Shown piece by piece: positions 1 through 7,363 of a stretch of 39,324 nucleotides of DNA (position 1 is the first letter of the stretch; each line of letters begins with the position of its first letter). Made by a program: the position numbers and the translations under genes. Source of the stretch: an uncultured Alphaproteobacteria bacterium (lineage in GTDB: Bacteria; Pseudomonadota; Alphaproteobacteria; RF32; CAG-239); assembly GCA_934254925.1 (NCBI GenBank), contig CAKQMD010000014.1, positions 1-39,324 of the forward strand, in the 5' to 3' direction. Under the pieces are notes generated by a model. That model made no database searches. It saw only the letters and a program-made list of their open reading frames with translations, and was not told the origin of the DNA.

Positions 1-77
1 GTCTTTCCGTGGTCTACGTGTCCGATCGTACCTATGTTGCAATGCGGCTTCGTACGCTCAAATTTCTCTTTTGCCAT
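1..77 (-). CDS. tuf: Elongation factor Tu, 5' end only (cut by window edge)
   Basis: The first 25 codons read MAKEKFERTKPHCNIGTIGH followed by VDHGKT, the EF-Tu N-terminus with the start of the G1 GTP-binding loop. EF-Tu delivers aminoacyl-tRNA to the ribosome. A GGAG Shine-Dalgarno lies 8 bases before the ATG. The gene follows fusA in the usual str-operon order rpsL-rpsG-fusA-tuf. The rest lies beyond the left edge. tuf is frequently present in two near-identical copies, which could explain an assembly break here (inference). Confidence 0.97.
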   Translation of the reverse strand, partial: MAKEKFERTKPHCNIGTIGHVDHGK

Positions 78-128
78 TTAGATTACTCCAAATAAAAAAT
101 TAAATTACAAATTAAAGTTAAAACTTTC

Positions 129-140
129 TCGTTATAACGA
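129..140. promoter_or_regulatory. 12-bp palindrome in the fusA-tuf spacer
   Basis: TCGTTATAACGA is a perfect palindrome in the 142-base spacer between fusA and tuf, upstream of tuf on the minus strand. It could be a protein-binding site or part of a tuf promoter. No clear -35/-10 pair or terminator is visible in this spacer. Confidence 0.25.
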
Positions 141-219
141 ACAAAACAGCATTTTGCCGGGACGTCCGTAACTTTTAACCGATCAAAAGCCTCGAACGCC
201 CGCAAAATACAATTTGGCT

Positions 220-2295
220 CTATGCGTTTTTGGCTTTCACCTTCTCCGCAATATCCTTCGGCACCTCAGCATAATGATCAAAAACCATCGTAAACTGAGC
301 ACGGCCCTGAGACAGCGAACGCAACGTGTTCACATAGCCAAACATGTTGGCCAGAGGAACCTGAGCGTCGATAACCCGGGCATTGGCACGCTGATCCATA
401 CCGTTGACCATACCGCGGCGAGAGTTAAGGTCGCCGATAATGTCACCCATATATTCTTCCGGAGTGACGACTTCGACCTTCATTACCGGTTCCAGCAACT
501 TCGGATTCGCTTGGCGCATACCTTCACGGAAAGCGGCGCGTGCAGCGATTTCAAAGCACATCACGTTCGAGTCGACTTCGTGATAAGCACCGTCATAAAG
601 GGTACATTTCACACCGCTGACCGGATATCCGGCAATAACACCGGCATCCATAGCCGAACGCAAACCTTTTTCAACACCGGGGACATATTCCTTGGGAACA
701 TTACCGCCGACAACCGTATTGGCAAACTCAAAACCGTTGTAACCTTCAATTGGTTCAAACTTAATTTTGACTTTTGCAAACTGACCGGCACCACCAGACT
801 GCTTCTTGTGGGTATATTCAATATCACAAGGTTTGGTAAAGGTTTCGCGATAAGCCACTTGCGGATCACCGACGTTGGCATCGACCTTAAACTCACGTTT
901 CAGACGATCAACGATGATCTCCAGGTGAAGTTCGCCCATTCCCTTAATGATGGTTTGTCCGGAATCCGGATCCGAAGAAACCCGGAAGGAAGGATCTTCC
1001 ATCGCCAAACGCGACAGGGCCAGGCCCATCTTTTCAACGTCGGCTTTGGTTTTGGGTTCCACCGCCAATTCAATCACCGGATCGGGGAAAGTCATGTTTT
1101 CCAAAACGATCGGATGAGCCTGATCGCAAAGTGTATCACCGGTCGTCGTATCTTTCAAACCGGCCAGGGCGATAATATCGCCGGCATGAGCCTCTTTAAG
1201 CTCTTCACGTTTGTTGGAATGCATCAAAAGCATGCGACCGACGCGTTCTTTTTTGTCTTTAACCGAGTTATAGATGTAAGAACCGGCTGACAAAGTCCCC
1301 GAATAAATACGGGTAAAGGTCAGAGAACCGACAAACGGGTCGTTCATGATTTTAAACGCCAAAGCAGCCAAAGGCTCGTTGTCATCAGGCTTACGCTCGA
1401 TAACCTCGTCGGTGCCGGGTTTGACACCGTCAATGGCAGGAACATCCACCGGAGAAGGCAGATAAGCAACAACGGCATCCAACAACGGCTGAACACCCTT
1501 GTTTTTGAAAGCCGTTCCGCACAATACCGGCACAAAACTCTGAGCAATCGTTCCTTTACGGATGCACTTTTTCAAAGTTTCAACGCTGACTTCCTTTCCT
1601 TCCAGATAGTCTTCCATGGCCTGTTCGTCTTCTTCAACGGCCATTTCAACCAACTGATGGTGATATTCTTCAGCTTTTTCCTTAAGATCAGCCGGAATTT
1701 CCGTCACTTCAATCGGGGAATCAGCCGTATCGCCGGTATAAACGATCGCCTTCATCTCCAGCAGATCAACCACGCCTTTGAACTCCGCTTCGGCGCCGAT
1801 CGGCAGCTGAATAGCCAACGGACGGGCCCCCAAACGGTCAACGATCATATCCAGGCAGCGATAGAAGTTCGCGCCGATTCGGTCCATTTTATTGCAGAAG
1901 CAAATACGGGGAACGCCATATTTGTCAGCCTGTCTCCAAACGGTTTCAGACTGCGGCTCCACGCCGGCAACCGAATCAAACACCGTAATCGCACCGTCCA
2001 AAACGCGGAGAGAACGTTCGACCTCAACCGTGAAGTCCACGTGTCCCGGCGTATCGATGATGTTGATACGGTGATTCTTCCAAAAACAGGTCGTTGCCGC
2101 AGAAGTGATGGTAATACCGCGTTCCTGCTCTTGTTCCATCCAGTCCATAGTGGCGGCACCGTCATGGGTTTCGCCGATTTTGTGGTTAACACCGGTATAA
2201 TACAGGATACGCTCGGTGGTCGTCGTTTTACCGGCATCAATATGCGCCATGATACCGATGTTTCTGTACATTTCCAGTTTATGTGTACGAGCCAT
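220..2295 (-). CDS. fusA: Elongation factor G
   Basis: 691 aa, the usual length for EF-G, the GTPase that drives translocation of tRNA and mRNA on the ribosome. The G domain is intact: G1 AHIDAGKTT near residue 17, G2/switch region with RGITI, G3 DTPGH, G4 NKMDR. The domain II-V sequence is complete to the C-terminus (...AEKVKAKNA). An AGGAAA Shine-Dalgarno sits 6 bases before the ATG. It lies 21 bases downstream of rpsG in the str operon, with no promoter seen between them, so co-transcription is likely. No mutation is obvious in the fusidic-acid region, but this was not checked residue by residue. Confidence 0.98.
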   Translation of the reverse strand: MARTHKLEMYRNIGIMAHIDAGKTTTTERILYYTGVNHKIGETHDGAATMDWMEQEQERGITITSAATTCFWKNHRINIIDTPGHVDFTVEVERSLRVLDGAITVFDSVAGVEPQSETVWRQADKYGVPRICFCNKMDRIGANFYRCLDMIVDRLGARPLAIQLPIGAEAEFKGVVDLLEMKAIVYTGDTADSPIEVTEIPADLKEKAEEYHHQLVEMAVEEDEQAMEDYLEGKEVSVETLKKCIRKGTIAQSFVPVLCGTAFKNKGVQPLLDAVVAYLPSPVDVPAIDGVKPGTDEVIERKPDDNEPLAALAFKIMNDPFVGSLTFTRIYSGTLSAGSYIYNSVKDKKERVGRMLLMHSNKREELKEAHAGDIIALAGLKDTTTGDTLCDQAHPIVLENMTFPDPVIELAVEPKTKADVEKMGLALSRLAMEDPSFRVSSDPDSGQTIIKGMGELHLEIIVDRLKREFKVDANVGDPQVAYRETFTKPCDIEYTHKKQSGGAGQFAKVKIKFEPIEGYNGFEFANTVVGGNVPKEYVPGVEKGLRSAMDAGVIAGYPVSGVKCTLYDGAYHEVDSNVMCFEIAARAAFREGMRQANPKLLEPVMKVEVVTPEEYMGDIIGDLNSRRGMVNGMDQRANARVIDAQVPLANMFGYVNTLRSLSQGRAQFTMVFDHYAEVPKDIAEKVKAKNA

Positions 2296-2316
2296 TTTCT
2301 GTTTCCTATATGACGG

Positions 2317-2787
2317 TTAAAACTTATAGTGCGAGAAAGCTTTGTTCGCTTCGGCCATTTTATGGGTATCTTCGCGTTTTTTAACCGCGGCACCCTTATT
2401 GGCGTTGGCATCAAGCAACTCGTTGGCCAGTCTCTCGGTCATGGTTGTTTCCGAACGTTTCTTGGCGGCATCAATGATCCAGCGGATGGCCAGAGCCTGA
2501 CGACGGTCAGCACGGACTTCACACGGCACCTGATAGGTGGCACCGCCGACGCGACGAGACTTAACTTCGACTAAAGGTTTAACATTTTCAATTGCTTCGG
2601 AAAAGATTTTCAAAGCATCTTGTTTAGATTTCTGGGCCATAATGTCAAAAGCCGAATAGACGATCTTTTCGGCCACGGCTTTTTTACCATGCTCCATAAC
2701 ATTGTTAATAAATTTTGCGACTACCTTGTCTCCAAATTTGGCATCAGGCAGAACAACTCTTTTTTCAGCTGTATGACGACGTGACAT
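2317..2787 (-). CDS. rpsG: 30S ribosomal protein S7
   Basis: 156 aa, standard S7 length. It begins MSRRHTAEKRVVLPDAKFGD and contains the conserved VGGATYQVPCEVRADRRQAL segment. S7 nucleates assembly of the 30S head by binding the 3' domain of 16S rRNA and, in many bacteria, represses its own operon. A GGAGA Shine-Dalgarno lies 7 bases before the ATG. It lies 11 bases downstream of rpsL and 21 upstream of fusA, so the three are probably one transcript. Confidence 0.98.
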   Translation of the reverse strand: MSRRHTAEKRVVLPDAKFGDKVVAKFINNVMEHGKKAVAEKIVYSAFDIMAQKSKQDALKIFSEAIENVKPLVEVKSRRVGGATYQVPCEVRADRRQALAIRWIIDAAKKRSETTMTERLANELLDANANKGAAVKKREDTHKMAEANKAFSHYKF

Positions 2788-2798
2788 TACCTGATCTC

Positions 2799-3170
2799 CT
2801 ATTTAGGTCTCTTAGCGCCGTATAAAGAACGACGTTGACGACGTTTAGACACACCTTGGGTATCCAAGGTACCGCGAATGATATGATAGCGAACACCAGG
2901 CAAGTCCTTAACGCGGCCTCCTCTAATCAGCACCACTGAGTGTTCTTGAAGATTGTGACCTTCACCAGGGATATAGCTGATTACTTCAAAGCCGTTTGTT
3001 AAGCGAATACGTGCCACTTTACGCAAAGCGGAGTTCGGTTTTTTCGGGGTTGTGGTATAAACCCTGGTACAAACACCGCGTTTTTGTGGGCAAGCTTTCA
3101 AAGCCGGAACTTTGTTTCTCTTCACTTTTGGTGTTCGTGATTTACGAATTAACTGATTAATTGTAGGCAT
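2799..3170 (-). CDS. rpsL: 30S ribosomal protein S12
   Basis: 123 aa from the ATG at 3170 (MPTINQLIRKSRTPK). A GTG one codon upstream is in frame, but the ATG has AAGGAA 7 bases before it, so the ATG is preferred. S12 lies at the decoding centre and affects accuracy. The streptomycin-relevant loops read TTTPKKPNSALRKVA and PGEGHNLQEHSVVLIRGGRV, i.e. wild-type lysines. It is the first gene of the str operon and has its own promoter (3248-3276). Confidence 0.98.
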   Translation of the reverse strand: MPTINQLIRKSRTPKVKRNKVPALKACPQKRGVCTRVYTTTPKKPNSALRKVARIRLTNGFEVISYIPGEGHNLQEHSVVLIRGGRVKDLPGVRYHIIRGTLDTQGVSKRRQRRSLYGAKRPK

Positions 3171-3209
3171 CACTAATTTCCTTAAAGTATTAAATTACAA
3201 ACATAAAAC

Positions 3210-3240
3210 CTCATTTAAAGAGAGTCCTCCCCTAAATGAG
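3210..3240 (-). promoter_or_regulatory. Hairpin in the rpsL leader
   Basis: CTCATTTA (3210-3217) pairs perfectly with TAAATGAG (3233-3240) around a 15-base loop. It sits in the transcribed leader between the rpsL promoter and start codon. It may modulate str-operon expression, but no match to a known leader family was recognised. Confidence 0.4.
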
Positions 3241-3247
3241 TCTCGGC

Positions 3248-3276
3248 ATACTAGATTCAGAAAAGCGTTTAGTCAA
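3248..3276 (-). promoter_or_regulatory. Sigma-70-type promoter of the rpsL-rpsG-fusA-tuf operon
   Basis: On the minus strand: -35 TTGACT (3271-3276), a 17-base spacer, -10 TAGTAT (3248-3253). This is close to the housekeeping consensus and correctly placed upstream of rpsL. Confidence 0.7.
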
Positions 3277-3429
3277 TCATTTTTTACAAAAATTTTCATG
3301 AATTGAGTCCAACCTCGCTCTCCGAACAAGCCTCTGCGATCGGCTGTAGCTCCGAAGCGGCCAAACGCGCGTTTCTCTTTTGAGTCTAAATGAGTCTAAT
3401 CGCTTTTCTGTCTATATAGACGGATCTAA
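3277..3429. other. Intergenic spacer between divergent rpsL and flagellin-like gene A
   Basis: No gene is seen. It holds the imperfect direct repeat TGAGTCTAAA/TGAGTCTAAT (about 3381-3400) and a perfect 12-bp palindrome GTCTATATAGAC (3410-3421) just upstream of the conserved promoter block of gene A. The palindrome is not visible upstream of the paralogue B, so it is specific to this copy. Confidence 0.4.
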
Positions 3430-3514
3430 GGCCAATAGATTATATCCAAAACGCCGATTGGCTGAGGAAAAACTTTGTAAGGTTTTTGAGCCGATTTCTC
3501 ATTTCTTTTATACT
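3430..3514 (+). promoter_or_regulatory. Conserved promoter region of flagellin-like gene A
   Basis: -35 TTGAGC (3486-3491), 17-base spacer, -10 TATACT (3509-3514). The block from 3430, starting GGCCAATAGATTATATCCAA, aligns without gaps to the region upstream of gene B. The first 22 bases (3430-3451) are identical, and so are GGCTGAGGAAAA and most of the promoter. The promoter is of housekeeping type; the sigma-28 flagellar consensus is not present at the right spacing. A GGAG Shine-Dalgarno lies 5 bases before the ATG at 3538. Confidence 0.65.
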
Positions 3515-3537
3515 CCTGATATTAAAAAGGAGAAGAA

Positions 3538-5625
3538 ATGAGCAACAGTATCAGTTTAACCGCCTCGATGCGATCGAATTTGTTGAGCCTGCAGAAGATT
3601 GCCGGCCAAGTTGACTTGACTCAAAATCGTCTTTCGACCGGTTTGAAAGTTAATTCGGCGATTGACAATCCCTCTTCTTATTATACGGCAGTTTCCTTGA
3701 ACAACCGCGCCAGTGATCTTTCTTCCCTCCTCGATTCCATGGCGCAAGGAATCCAAACCATTAAAGCGGCCACCGAGGGACTGCAGGCCGGGGCTGCTTT
3801 ACTGGAACAAGCGGCGGCCACGGCGAGCCAGGCTTTAATAGCTCCTCTCGTTGCCAGTAAACCAATCGACTATTATGTGGAACGAGGGTACACCGTCATT
3901 AGTTCGGACATGAGCAGCGCCGAAATTGAAGCTTTGATGGTTGACGGGGCTAAATTGGCCTTGGCTGACGATGTAGTATTGGATGCAGGTTTAGTTTTGG
4001 CAGCTGATAATGTGACAATTGACGGGAATGGTTATTCTTTAACTTATAAAGGCACGGATGATCTCTTGTCCATCTCAGGTCAGAATACGACAATTACTAA
4101 TATCAAATTGAATTATGAAAATAACACCGGCGGCTCGGTAATTGAGGTAACGGGATCAGCGGATATTTCTTTGATTGAAATTGAAGCTCAAGGCAACAAA
4201 GTTTACGGTATTCATTGCGGTAAAGATGCAACAGTTCAATTGGACAACACTCTGGGAATTAAGGTCAGCGGTAACGGATCACATAATTTGATCAACGGTA
4301 ATACGGAGCTCTATGACGGTAAAGGCAATACCCAAGCCATTGTCGATCAGATCGGTGCAGATGGTTTAGCGGCCATGGCGGCACACCAGTTTTATGCCCC
4401 GGGTGTTTCCAAAGGCGACGCCAATTTCGGCCAAGGACAATGGTATTTACCTTCCATCGGTGAACTGATGGACCTTTACGGCACGGATTATGAAGCCATG
4501 ACCGAAGAAAACGGTACATCGGGGGCTGTGGGAGATAACAAGGCGACAATTAATGAAGCGCTAAACAGATTAAAAGCCAAAGGAGCCGATGCGGCTGCTT
4601 TAAGCAACGTTCGGTATTGGTCGTCTTCTGAGTATAATCATAACTTTTCTTGGAAACTCGATATGGCTGAAGGTCTCCGGAACTACTACGCTAAGTCAAA
4701 CAACCTCTACAGTTACGTGCGGAGTTTTCAGCTTCTAGAAAATTGTTTTTATCCCTCAGGTAATACACCCAAAATCGGCGACGTGATGTATTCGGATTTG
4801 AGTTACGGTTCAGCCGACGATTATGACGGCAGTAAAACCGCCGTAGGGGTGGTGACTTGGGTTTCGGAAGACGGCCGCTCAGCCAAGATTATGAATTTGA
4901 AAGACTTGAGTTTCAGTTCTAATGATCAGGCGGGAAATTTTAACCCGGACAAGCCTTATGACACCTCGGCAGGTACGGTTGCATCAACACGCTGGACAAC
5001 GGATACCGACGCCAAGAATACCAATATTACAGACATAACAGATTATGGCTATTCACAATTGTTGGAAGCGGCGCAATCGGGCGGTGAGATCTCGGTCAGC
5101 AACACTAATCTTGAAGTAAACAACAAAATCTACCTTGCCGTAACGGATCAAATTTCTTCTTACAACGAAATCTTGTCACAATACGATTCTCTGATCAAAG
5201 ACACTTCTTATAAGGGAGTTAATTTGTTGTGGGAACAGGATTTGACTGTAACCTTTAACGAAGACCGTTCGGCACAGTTGTCCGTCAAAGGCAAAGACGC
5301 CTCGACCCAAGCTCTGGGCTTAAACGCCGCCGATTGGCTGGTGATTGAGGACATTGCCCAGTCCATGCAGGAACTCTCCGAGGCTTTAACGCAGATCCGG
5401 CAGATGACCAGTGAATTGGGCAACTATTATTCGATCGTCACCACGCGGGAGAACTTCACCCAAAACTTAATCAATGTCCTCACCGAAGGCGCCGACAAGC
5501 TGACCTTGGCGGATATGAATGAGGAATCGGCCAATATGTTGGCTCTGCAAACCCGGCAGCAGCTGGCTGTGAACTCTCTCTCCTTAGCTTCCCAGGCCTC
5601 GCAATCCATCCTCAAATTGTTTTAA
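3538..5625 (+). CDS. Chimeric flagellin with central beta-repeat and DUF1566/C-type-lectin-like domain (copy A)
   Basis: 695 aa, longer than a typical alphaproteobacterial flagellin. Residues 1-100 are the flagellin N-terminal D0/D1 coiled coil (MSNSISLTASMRSNLLSLQ..., QNRLSTGLKVNSAIDNPSSY). Residues about 555-695 are the C-terminal D1/D0 (TRENFTQNLINVLTEGADKL, ending SLASQASQSILKLF). Between them, residues about 115-255 form a beta-rich repeat (LADDVVLDAGLVLAADNVTI, then T-N-I and G-S-A-D-I steps, parallel-beta-helix-like). Residues 257-397 match the DUF1566 pattern: YDGKGNTQAI, QWYLPSIGELMDLYG (W302), YWSSSE (360-365), W371, VRSF (394-397). Residues 410-540 (GDVMYSDLSYGSADDYDGSK...) are another beta-rich module. 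There is no signal peptide, as expected for flagellar export. The inserted domains replace the outer D2/D3 region and should be displayed on the filament surface (inference). Paralogue B lies at 28504-30588. Whether it polymerises into filaments is unproven. Confidence 0.9.
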   Translation: MSNSISLTASMRSNLLSLQKIAGQVDLTQNRLSTGLKVNSAIDNPSSYYTAVSLNNRASDLSSLLDSMAQGIQTIKAATEGLQAGAALLEQAAATASQALIAPLVASKPIDYYVERGYTVISSDMSSAEIEALMVDGAKLALADDVVLDAGLVLAADNVTIDGNGYSLTYKGTDDLLSISGQNTTITNIKLNYENNTGGSVIEVTGSADISLIEIEAQGNKVYGIHCGKDATVQLDNTLGIKVSGNGSHNLINGNTELYDGKGNTQAIVDQIGADGLAAMAAHQFYAPGVSKGDANFGQGQWYLPSIGELMDLYGTDYEAMTEENGTSGAVGDNKATINEALNRLKAKGADAAALSNVRYWSSSEYNHNFSWKLDMAEGLRNYYAKSNNLYSYVRSFQLLENCFYPSGNTPKIGDVMYSDLSYGSADDYDGSKTAVGVVTWVSEDGRSAKIMNLKDLSFSSNDQAGNFNPDKPYDTSAGTVASTRWTTDTDAKNTNITDITDYGYSQLLEAAQSGGEISVSNTNLEVNNKIYLAVTDQISSYNEILSQYDSLIKDTSYKGVNLLWEQDLTVTFNEDRSAQLSVKGKDASTQALGLNAADWLVIEDIAQSMQELSEALTQIRQMTSELGNYYSIVTTRENFTQNLINVLTEGADKLTLADMNEESANMLALQTRQQLAVNSLSLASQASQSILKLF
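4603..4752 (+). other. Hypervariable segment of flagellin-like gene A (DGR-variable-repeat-like)
   Basis: Residues 356-405, from before YWSSSE to after RSF and LEN. Against copy B, 27 of 50 residues differ and one codon is missing, while the framework (YWSSSE, W, L, M, G, R, K, RSF, LEN, F) is kept. By hand count there are 23 first-, 17 second- and 17 third-position codon differences, so replacement changes dominate. The position matches the C-terminal ligand-facing strands of C-type-lectin folds that DGRs mutate. No template repeat was found in this window. Confidence 0.6.
4864..5311 (+). repeat. 448-bp tract identical to flagellin-like gene B (28818-29265)
   Basis: Line-by-line comparison with the reverse complement of 28818-29265 shows no difference over 448 bases, including third codon positions. 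Both sides diverge at once: GTT versus GTC at 4863, and GCTCTG versus GTTTTG at 5312. An identity island inside diverged paralogues is the signature of recent gene conversion. Confidence 0.9.
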
Positions 5626-5626
5626 C

Positions 5627-5686
5627 CTAAAAACTGTATAATGAATAAAAATTCCTTGCCTTAAGGCAAATAAAATACTAGTTTTT
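5627..5686. promoter_or_regulatory. Nested inverted repeats between flagellin-like gene A and kdsD
   Basis: CTAAAAACT just after the stop codon pairs perfectly with AGTTTTTAG near 5680. Inside lies the 14-bp palindrome TTGCCTTAAGGCAA (about 5655-5668). No T-run follows the inner palindrome, so it is not a classical terminator. It could be an mRNA 3' structure or an operator for the kdsD operon. Confidence 0.35.
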
Positions 5687-5717
5687 AGAAAGATTATAAA
5701 ACGATTAAGGAACTGCC

Positions 5718-6686
5718 ATGACTACTTTCGAACAAGATTTAGCCTCGGCCCGTCATACGGTCGACAAGGAAATTGAAGCCCTGCGTCTGATGGAAGATTC
5801 TTTGGATGACAGCTTGACCCGGGCGCTGGACATTTTGCAAAACATCAAAGGCCGCGTCATCATCAGCGGCATGGGAAAATCCGGACACATTGCCCGCAAG
5901 ATTGCTGCCACCATGGCCTCCACCGGGACACCGTCGTTTTTTGTACATCCGGGTGAAGCCAGTCACGGCGACCTCGGCATGCTGACGGAAGAAGACGCGG
6001 TAATCGCCATCTCCAACAGCGGCGAAACCAAAGAACTCTCCGACATTATTATCTATTGCAAAAGATACGGCATTCCCCTGATTGCCATTACCAAAAATCC
6101 CGACAGCGCCTTAGGCCGCGCCGGCGACGTCTTGCTTAAGCTCCCCGACGACGGCGAAGCTTGTCCGCTTGGCTTAGCGCCGACCTCATCCACCACCGCC
6201 ACCATGGTTTTGGGCGACATTTTGGCCGTTGCCCTGCTGGAAAGAAAAGGTTTTACCAAGACCGATTTCAAACGACGCCACCCCGGCGGTAAACTCGGTT
6301 CCTTTCTGCAAAAAGTCTCTGACCTCATGCATAAGGGTGACGAGGTTCCCCTGGTCGACGAGCAAACCCCCATGCAGGATGCGCTTTTGGTCATGACGTC
6401 CAAAATGCTGGGCTGCGTCGGTATTATCGGAAAAGACGGAAGTCTGCAGGGCATCATCACCGACGGTGACTTACGCCGCTGCCTCAGCCCCGATATGTTA
6501 ACCAAAACCGCCGGCGAACTGATGACTCGCAATCCCAAAACCATCGAACCGGACGTTCTGGCTTCGGAGGCTGTTGCCGTCATGAACGAAACCGGCAAAG
6601 GGATAACCCAACTTTTTGTAATCGAAAACCGGCAGCCTGTCGGAATCATCCATCTGCATGACTGCCTTCGCGCCGGAGTAGCTTGA
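5718..6686 (+). CDS. kdsD: D-arabinose 5-phosphate isomerase (KdsD/KpsF family)
   Basis: 322 aa, the usual length. It interconverts ribulose-5-phosphate and arabinose-5-phosphate, the first step of Kdo synthesis for the LPS inner core. An N-terminal SIS domain (about 35-170) carries SGMGKSGHIARKIAATMAST, HPGEASHGDLGM and ISNSGET. Two CBS domains follow (about 205-322; IITDGDLRR, VGIIHLHD). RRHPGGKLG marks the family between SIS and CBS. AAGGA precedes the ATG. It heads a cluster with lptC, lptA, lptB, rpoN, hpf and ptsN. The lptC start overlaps its stop codon, so translation is probably coupled. Confidence 0.93.
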   Translation: MTTFEQDLASARHTVDKEIEALRLMEDSLDDSLTRALDILQNIKGRVIISGMGKSGHIARKIAATMASTGTPSFFVHPGEASHGDLGMLTEEDAVIAISNSGETKELSDIIIYCKRYGIPLIAITKNPDSALGRAGDVLLKLPDDGEACPLGLAPTSSTTATMVLGDILAVALLERKGFTKTDFKRRHPGGKLGSFLQKVSDLMHKGDEVPLVDEQTPMQDALLVMTSKMLGCVGIIGKDGSLQGIITDGDLRRCLSPDMLTKTAGELMTRNPKTIEPDVLASEAVAVMNETGKGITQLFVIENRQPVGIIHLHDCLRAGVA

Positions 6687-7360
6687 CTTTGTTTGACAAG
6701 GAAAAACTGGAAAACTTTTTTAATTTGGATGCCAATACCAAAGAACCTGAAAACCGCGGTATGGTTTCCAGGCATACCCGAATTGTGCGGATGACAAAAC
6801 TGCTGTTGCCGTGCTTTGCCGCTTTGCTGCTGGGATTGTTGCTGTTGTATCCCAGCCTGCGCAACTCCGCTCGCGACTTTCGCCTGGACATTACCAAACC
6901 GACTAAAGGCGAACTGGAAAAGCTCCACATTGAAAACACGGTTTTCTACATTACCGACAAAAACAATAAAGTTCATAATTTTACCGCTGCTAACATTGAC
7001 GAAACAGCCCCCGGGTCCAAACTGGTGCGCCTGAGCAAACCGGAAGGCATCATGCCCGTCGGCGACAGCGCCTGGGTCAACATCAAATCCCCCACCGGCT
7101 ACTATAACCAGACGGAAAACGAGCTGCAACTGGTCAACGGTGTGGAAGCGATCTACAGCGAAGGGATGATTGTCAACGCCGACGATATTATATTTGACTT
7201 TAACGAGTCTTTCGGCTACAGCCGCAAACCGGTCACGGCCCAGGGGCATTTCGGCAACCTGGACTCGCAGGGATTTGATTTTTACGGAAAGGAAAATCTT
7301 TTGATTTTCACCGGAAAAACCCATATGACCATCAAAGAAGAAAGCTTTAAGGGAAACTGA
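6683..7360 (+). CDS. lptC: LPS export protein LptC
   Basis: 225 aa, DUF1239/LptC family. It is a bitopic inner-membrane protein whose periplasmic beta-jellyroll passes LPS from LptB2FG to LptA. One membrane segment lies at about residues 38-56 (LLLPCFAALLLGLLLLY). The periplasmic part includes VEAIYSEGMIVNADDIIFDF and the AQGHFG pattern seen in the family. The start is the TTG at 6683, overlapping the kdsD stop, with GGAG 4 bases upstream; a later TTG or the ATG in MVSRHTR are alternatives. It lies 3 bases upstream of lptA. Confidence 0.85.
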   Translation: MTLFDKEKLENFFNLDANTKEPENRGMVSRHTRIVRMTKLLLPCFAALLLGLLLLYPSLRNSARDFRLDITKPTKGELEKLHIENTVFYITDKNNKVHNFTAANIDETAPGSKLVRLSKPEGIMPVGDSAWVNIKSPTGYYNQTENELQLVNGVEAIYSEGMIVNADDIIFDFNESFGYSRKPVTAQGHFGNLDSQGFDFYGKENLLIFTGKTHMTIKEESFKGN

Positions 7361-7363
7361 CGC

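Noticed and set aside
3480..3537. Sigma-28 flagellar promoter before flagellin-like gene A
   Set aside because: A GCCGAT occurs, but the upstream TAAG box is only about 8 bases away instead of about 15, and copy B lacks GCCGAT; the sigma-70 pair fits both copies.
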